DNA from: Eubacterium sp.
GTDB lineage: Bacteria; Bacillota; Clostridia; Lachnospirales; Lachnospiraceae
Reading direction: 5' to 3'
Assembly (NCBI GenBank): GCA_017480495.1
Contig: JAFVAQ010000036.1
Location: forward strand, 62,001 to 126,000
DNA: 64,000 bases
The position numbers were made by a program, and so were the translations under genes. Each line of letters begins with the position of its first letter. Position 1 is the stretch's first letter. Shown here one piece after another: positions 16,396 through 24,924 of this stretch. The notes below the pieces were generated by a model that did no database searches, was not told the origin of the DNA, and worked only from the letters and a program-made list of their open reading frames with translations.

Positions 16396-18369
16396 ATTCT
16401 CCCTTGCTGGAGGTGGATTTCTGAGCTCCATTTCATCCAGCATAGCATTGGCCTTGATGTCCTCCTTATCTGCCTGAACATCGGCTTTAGCCATCTTCTG
16501 TGCATCCTTGAAGCTTGCTCCCTTCTCCATATGATCCAAAGTATGCTTCATCATAGCAGCATCATCCTTGCCAGCTTCCTTACCATTCAGATGCTTACCT
16601 GTCTTATTAACGCTTTCTAGATCCCTCTTAAGAGCATTCTTGGTACGATCTTCCTTCCTCTTCTCAGCCTGCTGATTACCAGGATCATTCTTGGCCGAGG
16701 CTTCAGCACCACTTGTAATTCCCATAGCATCTGTAACCTTGCCTAGTCCCATCTTGCCCGAAAGCTTGGCAGCTCCTTCGCCAACCTTATCTCCAGCCTT
16801 CTCCATCATGGCACCAGCACTCATACCAGAGAGTTTCTTGCCAACTGAGCTATTCTCGACTGTATCTCTCATAGTACCAGCTGTAATAGCCTGATATCCA
16901 GCACTATCAGCCAGGATACCTGTGAAGATACCATTTACCTTATTAACACCATGTATTGCACCATACATGATAAGCATCTTGACAACCAGCGTTAGGATTC
17001 CACCGAAGAATCCACTTCCTACCTGAAGCGACGGTGACCATATGATTGGCAGGAACATCAGGAATAGTCTCAGTGATAGCACCATACCTACTATTGATAA
17101 CAGCTGTACTATGAATGCTGTCAGCCACTGCTTGAACTTACCACCATCATCAAGTGGCATAGCTGCAATTGCAAGTGGTGAAGCTATATATAGTGCTAAC
17201 AGGTTGAATATACGAAGCGAGCATGTCACTATTACTACGATCATTTCCTTAACAACTGATATACCTGCGAAGTATACTAGTACATAATTAGTCTGAGTAG
17301 GAGCTGGATCAAATACCTTCTTAACCTCTCCAAAGTCATAAATCTTATCAGGATCCGTATAGAATGGAAGTCTTGCACTATCGAAGAAGCTTGGATTCTT
17401 ATTGAATGCCTTATTTCTGGCTGCTGCTCCATCGCCTGTGATATTAGCCATAGTTCCTGACAGGAATAGGATTCTGTCAATAGGCACTGTCATATCCTTA
17501 GCCTTCAGCTCACTTCGCTTAACAGATGATAAAACCTTCATAGTTTGTTCCTTCTGCAAGTAATCCATAGCGTCCAGCATAGCATTGGTAAGACCCTCGT
17601 CATAAGAATCCAGCGGAGCCTCGGATGTATAATCATATGCTTGAGCAAGCTCCAGCATTACGCTCTGCCACGTCCTAACCTCTCTACCCTGCTTGTCGAT
17701 CTCCTTGTATTCAAAATTAAATACTCCTCTATCGCCCAGCCACTTGAGCTCTGGTCTAATCTCATTGTAGCAGGCATTCAGATTATATCTGGAACGATAT
17801 GAAGGGTTCACCGAATAGTTTCCTATAGTATTAATTATACGACTCATGCAGGCATATTCTTCATCTGTGAAGGTATGTGAGCTTCCTCCCTTAGCGAGCC
17901 CCTCACCATTTTGAACTGCCACACTAATTGCCTTCGTAAGTTCATTCGTAGTTGTGATAGCTACCGCCATAATGAAGTTCATAGACGCTATTATCAAAAT
18001 ACTCTTGAATAGATTCCCCAAAATAACTCCCAGAGTTACTCCCTGTTGCTTATCTCTAAGGTCTAAAACCTTACGAATAACAGCAACTATGGCGAAACCA
18101 AATGCAAATACAATACCTATAATCGCAACCGCACCATATATTCCTCGAACCGCATCATGCTCGAAGAACATATCAATAAGAGTGACATCCTTGTTGTTAT
18201 ACCTAACAGTATCCTCTCCGGTGAAGATCATCATAACCTCTTCTACCAGTGCAATAATCCTACATATGAATATTTCTATATAGTATAGAATACGCCATAC
18301 AGTATTTTCGAGGATGTCCTGTATCCATCCATTAATTGTCTCTTTTAAATCAAACCCTAATAATATCAT
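16381..18369 (-). CDS. VirB6/TrbL-like polytopic T4SS channel protein
   Basis: This 662-residue protein has hydrophobic segments at about 25-48, 77-98, 114-138, 361-405, 414-445 and 453-475. A large extracytoplasmic loop (about 140-355) and a hydrophilic Ala/Lys/Asp-rich C-terminal domain (480-662) complete it. This layout matches the VirB6/TrbL family that forms the inner-membrane pore in Gram-positive conjugation systems. AGGAGAAG precedes ATG. It is encoded between a surface protein and VirB4, as in many firmicute T4SS clusters. The reading frame stops soon after a C6 run, while a proline-rich continuation exists in another frame (16296-16395), so the annotated C terminus is doubtful. Confidence 0.85.
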   Translation of the reverse strand: MILLGFDLKETINGWIQDILENTVWRILYYIEIFICRIIALVEEVMMIFTGEDTVRYNNKDVTLIDMFFEHDAVRGIYGAVAIIGIVFAFGFAIVAVIRKVLDLRDKQQGVTLGVILGNLFKSILIIASMNFIMAVAITTTNELTKAISVAVQNGEGLAKGGSSHTFTDEEYACMSRIINTIGNYSVNPSYRSRYNLNACYNEIRPELKWLGDRGVFNFEYKEIDKQGREVRTWQSVMLELAQAYDYTSEAPLDSYDEGLTNAMLDAMDYLQKEQTMKVLSSVKRSELKAKDMTVPIDRILFLSGTMANITGDGAAARNKAFNKNPSFFDSARLPFYTDPDKIYDFGEVKKVFDPAPTQTNYVLVYFAGISVVKEMIVVIVTCSLRIFNLLALYIASPLAIAAMPLDDGGKFKQWLTAFIVQLLSIVGMVLSLRLFLMFLPIIWSPSLQVGSGFFGGILTLVVKMLIMYGAIHGVNKVNGIFTGILADSAGYQAITAGTMRDTVENSSVGKKLSGMSAGAMMEKAGDKVGEGAAKLSGKMGLGKVTDAMGITSGAEASAKNDPGNQQAEKRKEDRTKNALKRDLESVNKTGKHLNGKEAGKDDAAMMKHTLDHMEKGASFKDAQKMAKADVQADKEDIKANAMLDEMELRNPPPARENPPSS

Positions 18370-18402
18370 AATCTTCTCCTATCCCACGTAGTGATAGTTT
18401 TA

Positions 18403-19398
18403 TTATCTGACCCTCAGTTTCTTTCTCGAAATATAAAGTGCTACACCTATACCAATAATCAGCGCTAATACAATAAGCAGAAATGCTACTGCCTTAATAT
18501 TCAGATAAGTAAAGATTGTAAGCTCCTGCTGCTGAACATTTCCAGCCTTGTCAATTATCATTACCAGATAATCGCCACTCTCTGTCAGTTCATAATCTGT
18601 AGTTACCTTAGGAGTGCCCTCGTTGAAGCTTACATATACTGTATCATCGTCCTGTACACCCTCAAGAGTAACTGGTCCCCTGGCGTGATCCTTGTCATCT
18701 ATACCAACGAATTTAACATTTGGTGGAGTATGATCAACATTTACTGTTAGATAATAATCAATCTGTGTTAGATAGCATTGATAGGATATCTCATAATATC
18801 CCTCCTCTGTCATATCTACAGATCCTCTGCCAGTTCTAATCTCCTGACCATCCTTGATTACTCTGGTAACATTGAAACCATCTGGCATAATATACTGTGT
18901 TATAGCACCAGTATCATTTGTAACAATAGTGAAGGAACATATCTGATTCTCACTATTATCATCCCATACAACAGCCACGTATGATCCAGGATCAGAGACT
19001 GAAGTCGGTATAGAATCCATCTTGGTTCCATCCTTATATAGAGCAATGTTGTACTCACCACTAACTGCCATATTAACAGTTCCTGTAACATACATTCCGT
19101 CAGCGGCTGAGCAACTAAATACTCCATTTTGTGAGGCATAGTTAAACATCTGATTGGTTAAATCATAAGTTACATTGGAATCAATTGTGACAATATTAGA
19201 CGCACTTGCCACATTGGCTTCACTTCCAACGGGTTCACCGGTATATATATCCAGCTCTCCTACATAACCCTCATAGGTAGTATCCTCCGTAGTTTCTTCG
19301 GAGGTTTCTGAGTCCTCTCCCTCAGCGTATACACCTACCGCAGGCATGAATACTCCAAATAATAGAATTATACTTGTAACTATGAATCTTCTCATCAT
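18403..19398 (-). CDS. Signal-peptide surface protein with C-terminal membrane anchor
   Basis: This 331-residue protein has a signal peptide (residues 1-25, cleavage after VYA), then a Glu/Thr-rich linker. Next comes an all-beta extracellular region with Ig-like features (VDHTPPNVKFVG; ESGDYLVMIIDKAGN). One membrane helix at about 302-325 is followed by a basic RKKLRVR tail. It lies in the T4SS operon, 18 bases after the coupling-protein gene and 33 bases before the channel gene. No VirB8/TcpC-like gene is visible, and a single-pass protein with a large outer domain could fill part of that role, though topology is opposite. I do not recognise a specific family. Confidence 0.75.
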   Translation of the reverse strand: MMRRFIVTSIILLFGVFMPAVGVYAEGEDSETSEETTEDTTYEGYVGELDIYTGEPVGSEANVASASNIVTIDSNVTYDLTNQMFNYASQNGVFSCSAADGMYVTGTVNMAVSGEYNIALYKDGTKMDSIPTSVSDPGSYVAVVWDDNSENQICSFTIVTNDTGAITQYIMPDGFNVTRVIKDGQEIRTGRGSVDMTEEGYYEISYQCYLTQIDYYLTVNVDHTPPNVKFVGIDDKDHARGPVTLEGVQDDDTVYVSFNEGTPKVTTDYELTESGDYLVMIIDKAGNVQQQELTIFTYLNIKAVAFLLIVLALIIGIGVALYISRKKLRVR

Positions 19399-19416
19399 TT
19401 ACTCCATATATTGTAA

Positions 19417-21441
19417 TTAAGCACTTTCCATCATATTTTCATCGTCTTCGCTCTTACCAAGCACGATTTCATTTCTTCTATCGAGGTCGTAATACACCTC
19501 GTCAGCTCTGAACATGTGGCTTCTAAGCTCCTCCATATCCATTCTACCCATCTTGTAATATGGGCACTGATAACTAGGGGTGTACTTGGTTTTAAGTGGG
19601 AAATTACCGAATGTAACTATAATTGCATTACCGGTGCTTTCCTTATTATTAAGCATCTGCAACTCTGATGGATAGATAAGTGGTCTAACCTGAGTCTGAG
19701 CAGATACATTAATATCTCCTGCCTTGGCGCCTATTGACGATGATGTCGAGGTTGTACGGACTGTCATGTTACCACACAGCTTCGAGAATTCCTCACAGGT
19801 ACCAATATCATTGGAACCGATGAACATCTTCATACCACAGTTAGATTTAACGATGTCTGCTACCTTCTCGCCGTATACGTTATTAAGCTGCGAATAGGAC
19901 TGAACTACCATGTTGAACCAGATTTTTCTGGAACGACCTACTGTGATCATCTTATCGAATTTCTCGATCTTAGGCATGTTACCAAACTCATCCAAAATGA
20001 AGTATACATTTCTTGGAAGAGATAGGTCCTCTCTTGCCGATGCAACCTTGATAAGTGCTTTATACATACAGAGAATGAACACAGCCGCGAGTCCGTGACG
20101 TGTATCCTTCTCGTCTGGTATCTTCATGAAGAGGGCAGTTGGCTGGTCTGCGAACTTCTCTGCCTGGACGTCAGTTGCAGAGGTCAGACCACATAGTCCT
20201 CTATCATTAAACATATTTAGCTTGTCGAATGTAATCGACATATATGATGAAAGTGTAGTATCTGCTGCTGACATAACCTGACGTGACAGTGTGTATGCCT
20301 GTGACAGCTTACTACGTTCCTCGAAATATTCCTTAAGAGTCGCGAATTCATCCTCTGAATTCGTAAGTGCCTTATTAATATTGAAGAAATTGAATTTATC
20401 CTTAGTCATCTCGAGACGTTCATCCTCTGAATCCTCAAGCATGGCAAGACAGGTTGACATAATAATTGATCTTGCACCCTTCTCCCAAACAGGATCCTTC
20501 TCGTTTTCGATAGGACATATAACAGATATCAGATCATTTAAGTCCTCATACATTTCATCATAAAACTTCTGTCTGGTAACAGATACGTCATCCTGGCAAT
20601 GACTCAGATCGGCGTAAGCATTTCCATGCCATTCCGCCCATGGCTTACCAGGCTCTCCCTCTCCGTCCATTCTCTTAAGGTCCGGATAGTTGGACATATC
20701 ATCCTTGTGGAACTTGATACCCTTACCAGCCTCCACGTACTCCTGATACATATCCCAGATGCCATCAAGTGGATTCCATCTTGATGAAGAGTAGGTATCA
20801 CGGAGATCAAGCAGAAGAACCTTATATCCTCTGGATACAAGATACTTTGAATGTAGATCAAAAAGCTCACCCTTAGGGTCTGTCATGATCATGGAGCTTC
20901 CAGCTGCTGTTGAAGCAAGAAGCTGAATCATAGGGTTAATAAATGTGGTTGTTTTACCAGAACCAGTAGCACCGATAATCAGTGAGTGTGCACCTGGCAG
21001 GAAGTTAACCTGAAGATTGTTCTTCTTATCTAGCACTGCTCTTACAGGGATACCGTCCTTCTTAACATGGCTAAGCTGGTTATAGGTATGTCCAGGGAAA
21101 TACTTATCTCTCTCAATATCTGTTAGGAAACGGCTGTTCTCGAGCGAACCCTCGACTACATCAACCTTACCCTTCTTACCTAGGAGACCCTTGGTAGATC
21201 CAAATATGTATCTATCCATGTTATTTCCTGACAGCAGGAATATAAGACTGGCAAAAAATGCACCAATCGCACCTATAGCCCATGTCTGCCAATTAAGTAG
21301 CAGGGACCAATCTATTTTATAACCGCTTCCTTCCTCTAGCTGTTGAGGGGCCGTTATGAAGGACTGCACCACAAATCCGAGAAATCCGGCTATTATAATA
21401 AATAAAAATAGATAAATAAGTATTTTGTGAACTGTTTTCAT
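19417..21441 (-). CDS. VirD4/TraG-type T4SS coupling ATPase
   Basis: This 674-residue protein recruits substrates (DNA-protein complexes or effector proteins) to the secretion channel. Two N-terminal membrane helices (about 7-29 and 52-71) are followed by the ATPase domain, with Walker A GATGSGKTTT (157-166), the TDPKGE motif near 187-192 and Walker B FILDEFGN (481-488). QSYSQL near 514 is also typical of TraG/VirD4. GGGGTGA precedes ATG. It is encoded after the pilin and before the surface protein. Since no relaxase is seen in this window, its substrates may be proteins, but a relaxase could lie left of base 1. Confidence 0.94.
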   Translation of the reverse strand: MKTVHKILIYLFLFIIIAGFLGFVVQSFITAPQQLEEGSGYKIDWSLLLNWQTWAIGAIGAFFASLIFLLSGNNMDRYIFGSTKGLLGKKGKVDVVEGSLENSRFLTDIERDKYFPGHTYNQLSHVKKDGIPVRAVLDKKNNLQVNFLPGAHSLIIGATGSGKTTTFINPMIQLLASTAAGSSMIMTDPKGELFDLHSKYLVSRGYKVLLLDLRDTYSSSRWNPLDGIWDMYQEYVEAGKGIKFHKDDMSNYPDLKRMDGEGEPGKPWAEWHGNAYADLSHCQDDVSVTRQKFYDEMYEDLNDLISVICPIENEKDPVWEKGARSIIMSTCLAMLEDSEDERLEMTKDKFNFFNINKALTNSEDEFATLKEYFEERSKLSQAYTLSRQVMSAADTTLSSYMSITFDKLNMFNDRGLCGLTSATDVQAEKFADQPTALFMKIPDEKDTRHGLAAVFILCMYKALIKVASAREDLSLPRNVYFILDEFGNMPKIEKFDKMITVGRSRKIWFNMVVQSYSQLNNVYGEKVADIVKSNCGMKMFIGSNDIGTCEEFSKLCGNMTVRTTSTSSSIGAKAGDINVSAQTQVRPLIYPSELQMLNNKESTGNAIIVTFGNFPLKTKYTPSYQCPYYKMGRMDMEELRSHMFRADEVYYDLDRRNEIVLGKSEDDENMMESA

Positions 21442-21516
21442 TTATTCACCCCGATTCAATATCAGAAATCGCTCTCCTGCGACTTACGAAAATCAAATTA
21501 ATCTTATAACAGAATT

Positions 21517-21541
21517 GGGGATATAGGCTTACTATATCCCC
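21517..21541 (-). terminator. Intra-operon hairpin between pilin and coupling protein genes
   Basis: GGGGATATA (21517-21525) pairs perfectly with 21533-21541 around a 7-base loop, about 30 bases past the pilin stop. The minus strand after it is only moderately T-rich, so partial termination or mRNA processing is likely. That would let the pilin be made in excess over the ATPases. Confidence 0.5.
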
Positions 21542-21571
21542 TAATCATTTTATTTTTATACTACTCTAGCA

Positions 21572-22015
21572 TTAATCCTGTGTTTGTTCAGCTGCTGGTG
21601 CTGATGTTGTCTTAGATGATGACTCCATCCACTTTGTAAGTGGGTCGATTGAAAGTCTAAGTGCAACTACCAGTATAAAGATAAGCAGGTATCCAATGAT
21701 AGCTGTCTTGAGTGACTGCTTACGCTTCTCTCTCTCCTGTGGCTCCTCTGCCATAGCATACTTAACACCAAGCATGATACAGAAGATTGCACCACCTGCA
21801 CCTACAATAAGTAGGATTGGTCTAATCAAGCTATTAAGCAGTGTCACGATTGGGTTTGCAACGCTTGAGAAGTCCGGACCACTTGCGAATACTCCAGTTG
21901 TATAAGCTACTGCTGCAAATACAGCTACAAGAGCAGCTGATCCCATTTTAATAGCGATAACTGCCTTCTTGTTTGATGACACCTTCTTGATCATCTCTTT
22001 CATACTTGTCTTCAT
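21572..22015 (-). CDS. VirB2/TrbC-like pilin subunit
   Basis: This 147-residue protein starts with a basic region, then hydrophobic segments at about 21-45, 60-85 and 103-123. The basic cytoplasmic loop EEPQEREKRKQ between the second and third is characteristic of Gram-positive VirB2-like pilins encoded just upstream of VirD4. A possible processing site follows GVFA near residue 44. AAGGAGG is eight bases before ATG, a strong site fitting high expression. It is the first gene of the secretion unit, with promoter c 70-100 bases upstream and a hairpin just downstream. Confidence 0.85.
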   Translation of the reverse strand: MKTSMKEMIKKVSSNKKAVIAIKMGSAALVAVFAAVAYTTGVFASGPDFSSVANPIVTLLNSLIRPILLIVGAGGAIFCIMLGVKYAMAEEPQEREKRKQSLKTAIIGYLLIFILVVALRLSIDPLTKWMESSSKTTSAPAAEQTQD

Positions 22016-22083
22016 TCTTTCATCCTCCTTGGAAAATATGATATTTGTTGATAATTCTGCCTGATTAATTATCTTATGGACAC

Positions 22084-22119
22084 ATTATATCAGTAAAAGG
22101 GTAACAAAAGCGCAACAAA
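22084..22119 (-). promoter_or_regulatory. SARP-type promoter c driving the T4SS unit
   Basis: On the minus strand TTTGTT (22114-22119), five bases, TTTGTT (22103-22108), 13 bases, then a perfect TATAAT (22084-22089). It is the best -10 box of the set. The predicted transcript starts near 22077, giving a leader of about 60 bases before the pilin ATG. It lies only 16 bases past the stop of the histidine kinase, so read-through from the regulatory unit is also possible. Confidence 0.85.
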
Positions 22120-22135
22120 TATTATATTTATTTTG

Positions 22136-23386
22136 TTATTTTTGTTTATTCGGCTGAACAGCCATCATTTCAGGTATTTTAATGATGGAGTCTGTGCCCT
22201 CTGGAGACTTATTGATACTAAGCTCTCCCTTGCACATAATGCTGAGTCTGGTCTTAACATTCTTGGTTCCAACGCTCTTATGCTTCTTCTGTGTTGCCAG
22301 CTTAGTCTGCTTACCATGTCCGCCATCAGATACCGCGATTATTATAAATCCACCCTCTCTTCTGGTAGAGATTCGGATGTCATCTCCCTCTGTACTCATG
22401 CCTATGCCGTAATAAATGGCATTTTCTACTAATGGCTGTACCGTAAGTGCAGGCAGATAGAAGTCGGTCACCTCAAAATCCTTATGCACGTGGAAATTCC
22501 TGGATGGTAGGATTTCGGCGAGTTCAATATATGTATCTACATGCTCCATCTCCTGTTCAAATGGAATCATTCCATCATTCGTAAGAGATTCGAAGTTCTT
22601 CCTCAGGTAACCTGAGAAGCTGAATATTGCATTCTTGACAGAGCCTGGATCCTCATCACACAGCAGTGCAATCTGCTGAAGTGAATTATATATAAAGTGT
22701 GGATGAATCTGTTCCATTAGGAGTGAAACCTTGTTCTCTGACAGCTCAACCTGACTGGTCAGTAGATCCTTCTCTGTATCCATCTGATATCCGAAAAAAA
22801 CAGTCAGTAGGAATAGGATTAGTCCAAAACCAGCCAGCTCGAAGCGGGAATCCCCTATCCCGACCAGTGAAGTACTTATGGGGGCTATCAAGCCTGTGAT
22901 AAATCCTAGACTCGCCTTGATACTCTTGGAGGATATCATAAGCATTACCATCACGACTATATACTGTATCAGGAAGAATATATTGGCCAGGAAACGGCTT
23001 CCGCCGTAAACCGAGAAGCCTATAACCAGTACCGCAATCAGACACTGGAAGATGGTCCAGAAATATCCGTCCCATTCCTGTCCCTCTGAACGCTCTGTTT
23101 CTATGAAATAGAGTCCGAACAGTGGTGCCACAAATGCATACATGACCCAGGAGGCTATTACGTACTTGCTTCCTGTATATTGCTCGGATGACATAGACTG
23201 AAGCTGGAATGCTAGTCCTCCCATATTGACACAGACTGCCGCTATAAACCAGCCCATTCTACGACTGTGATTCTTCATCTGTATAGATACCAGCAGCACT
23301 ACTATTGTCAGAATCATGGATACAAGTACGAATATTATATTGGTTAATGTGTAATAATCTGAATACTGCTCAAATATTCTATCCAT
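22136..23386 (-). CDS. LytS-type membrane histidine kinase 1
   Basis: This 416-residue protein has six to seven membrane helices in residues 12-200. The His_kinase domain motif QIHPHFIYNSL has the likely phosphoacceptor H230. A GHKL ATPase domain has VQPLVENAIYYGI and SDGGHG motifs. It should sense an envelope or extracellular signal and phosphorylate the SARP-type regulator encoded two genes upstream (24095-24898). GGGAGAG precedes ATG, and the start is only three bases after the stop of the 231-residue membrane protein gene, suggesting coupled translation. Its paralogue at 27076-28317 has the same design. Confidence 0.9.
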   Translation of the reverse strand: MDRIFEQYSDYYTLTNIIFVLVSMILTIVVLLVSIQMKNHSRRMGWFIAAVCVNMGGLAFQLQSMSSEQYTGSKYVIASWVMYAFVAPLFGLYFIETERSEGQEWDGYFWTIFQCLIAVLVIGFSVYGGSRFLANIFFLIQYIVVMVMLMISSKSIKASLGFITGLIAPISTSLVGIGDSRFELAGFGLILFLLTVFFGYQMDTEKDLLTSQVELSENKVSLLMEQIHPHFIYNSLQQIALLCDEDPGSVKNAIFSFSGYLRKNFESLTNDGMIPFEQEMEHVDTYIELAEILPSRNFHVHKDFEVTDFYLPALTVQPLVENAIYYGIGMSTEGDDIRISTRREGGFIIIAVSDGGHGKQTKLATQKKHKSVGTKNVKTRLSIMCKGELSINKSPEGTDSIIKIPEMMAVQPNKQK

Positions 23387-23389
23387 CTA

Positions 23390-24085
23390 TTATATCTCTC
23401 CCGAATTGTATCTATACATGTAGTAGTCGTAGCAGAAATTCTTGGTCTTAACGTATACCATAATAATTACTGTTACATAATAGATTACGACTGAGAGAAA
23501 TAGCATTATACTTAGCTGTACAATTGGTCCCTTAGCCAGAACTATAATTGGAAGAAGTATAACTGAGAATACTAGAAATATAAGATGCGCTATGAGCCAC
23601 AGCTTCTCCTGTTTCCTAGTTTCCTCCTCTAATTTCTTCTTCTCCATTTTCTTATATATATTAGTCATTCCTCTAAGCATATAGAAGATTGCCAGTAGAA
23701 CTCCTATTCCAGGAGTAAGTCTTAGTACCGCAGCAAGTATATCCATCGGTGTAGTCATTATTAAACTGTCCAACCACTTCGCAAATGCATATATGAGCTC
23801 TCCAAGCATATAGGTAAGTGCTGAATAATAGGCTATTCTAAACCACCTATTGATACCAAACATCCTGTACAGGCAGGTGGCTATGGCGCATATTATCAAG
23901 TATTCTATAACATTAAATGTCATGGATATCTCACTGGTGGATTCCAGGAGGCTACTCATCTCAGCGTAATTCCCCAGCATCAATATGAGGCACAATGCAA
24001 CCATGGATATAATGGAGCCAACGAACAGTGCTAATATAAAATATGGAAATATTCTAAGAGTTTTTAAATCAACCTTGTTATTCAT
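23390..24085 (-). CDS. Polytopic membrane protein of unknown function between regulator and kinase genes
   Basis: This 231-residue protein is strongly hydrophobic, with about six predicted membrane helices and a basic cytoplasmic loop around KKMEKKKLEEETRKQEK (residues 144-160). I do not recognise a family. It lies 9 bases after the response regulator gene and 3 bases before the histidine kinase gene, so it is almost certainly co-transcribed with them. A role as a sensory partner or modulator of the kinase is a reasonable inference from position only. Confidence 0.75.
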   Translation of the reverse strand: MNNKVDLKTLRIFPYFILALFVGSIISMVALCLILMLGNYAEMSSLLESTSEISMTFNVIEYLIICAIATCLYRMFGINRWFRIAYYSALTYMLGELIYAFAKWLDSLIMTTPMDILAAVLRLTPGIGVLLAIFYMLRGMTNIYKKMEKKKLEEETRKQEKLWLIAHLIFLVFSVILLPIIVLAKGPIVQLSIMLFLSVVIYYVTVIIMVYVKTKNFCYDYYMYRYNSGEI

Positions 24086-24094
24086 TCTAGGCTC

Positions 24095-24898
24095 CTACAG
24101 TGAATCCGGCTTCATAATAAGCTCACCCAGCGTCATCTCTGCCCATGAATATTGATTCATATATTCACCCATGAATGAGTTGATTGCCTGACTGTCACCC
24201 TTTAAGTAATTCAGGTAATCACAATCTACCGCAGAACAGTCGACACCGTATGCATTCCATCCCTTAACCAGGACCTTCTCTGCACCATTCTTAGAGAGAT
24301 CATCCCTCAGAGCTGACAGGAAGACTCTAAGCTGCTTCTTCAGACTCTTGTCCTCTTCTCTATCCTCGAAGAGTGCCGCACACAGTTCTCCAATTGAGCA
24401 GAGCGCCCCTCTTCGATCTATCAGATAAGCAAGGATTTCCTTGCTTCTACTTCTCTTGAATTTAATCGGCTGATCATCCTTATCAAATACCTCGAAGTTA
24501 CCGAAGCATTGAATTCGGAGTAAACCAGTTTTCTTAATCTCGACAGGATTTCGAAGGTTCTCCAGTTCTCTCTTAAGAGCATCGATTGTAGCAGGCTTGA
24601 GAATAAATCCACTTGCATGAAGCTGGAAGGACTGATATGCGAATTTCTCATGTCCTGTTACGAATATGATATTGGTATTTGGGGAGAGCTTCTTGATTTC
24701 CATCGATAGCTCCAGTCCTGAGATACCTGGCATCTCTACATCTAGCCAAGCTACATCAGGATTCTCCTCTCCTACATATTCCAGTGCTTTGTCTGCATCT
24801 GAGAATGGTACGTGCTCTCCATCCGGATCAAGCTCGTACATCATCTCAGCTATTTCCTGAGCTACATTTAACTGGTCGTCAACTGATACTGTTATCAT
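24095..24898 (-). CDS. SARP-family response regulator 1
   Basis: This 267-residue protein has a receiver domain (1-120) with acidic pocket D7/D8, phosphoacceptor D53 in AWLDVEMPG and Lys in GFILKP. It ends in an OmpR-like winged helix of the SARP/SAPR type (about 128-230; IQCFGNFEVFDK, FKRSRSKEILAYLIDRRG). Proteins of this class bind direct repeats at 11-bp spacing, matching the paired TTTGTT sites at four promoters in the locus. AAAGGA precedes ATG. It lies between the cell-wall hydrolase gene and the membrane protein gene. It ends with a TAG stop. Confidence 0.92.
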   Translation of the reverse strand: MITVSVDDQLNVAQEIAEMMYELDPDGEHVPFSDADKALEYVGEENPDVAWLDVEMPGISGLELSMEIKKLSPNTNIIFVTGHEKFAYQSFQLHASGFILKPATIDALKRELENLRNPVEIKKTGLLRIQCFGNFEVFDKDDQPIKFKRSRSKEILAYLIDRRGALCSIGELCAALFEDREEDKSLKKQLRVFLSALRDDLSKNGAEKVLVKGWNAYGVDCSAVDCDYLNYLKGDSQAINSFMGEYMNQYSWAEMTLGELIMKPDSL

Positions 24899-24924
24899 TA
24901 GATATTCCTTTCTACTCTAATGTA

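Noticed and set aside
16296-16505. Independent 69-residue gene at the end of the channel gene
   Set aside because: Its first 35 codons are just the channel gene in another frame; only the proline-rich end makes sense, as a continuation of the channel protein after a one-base shift.
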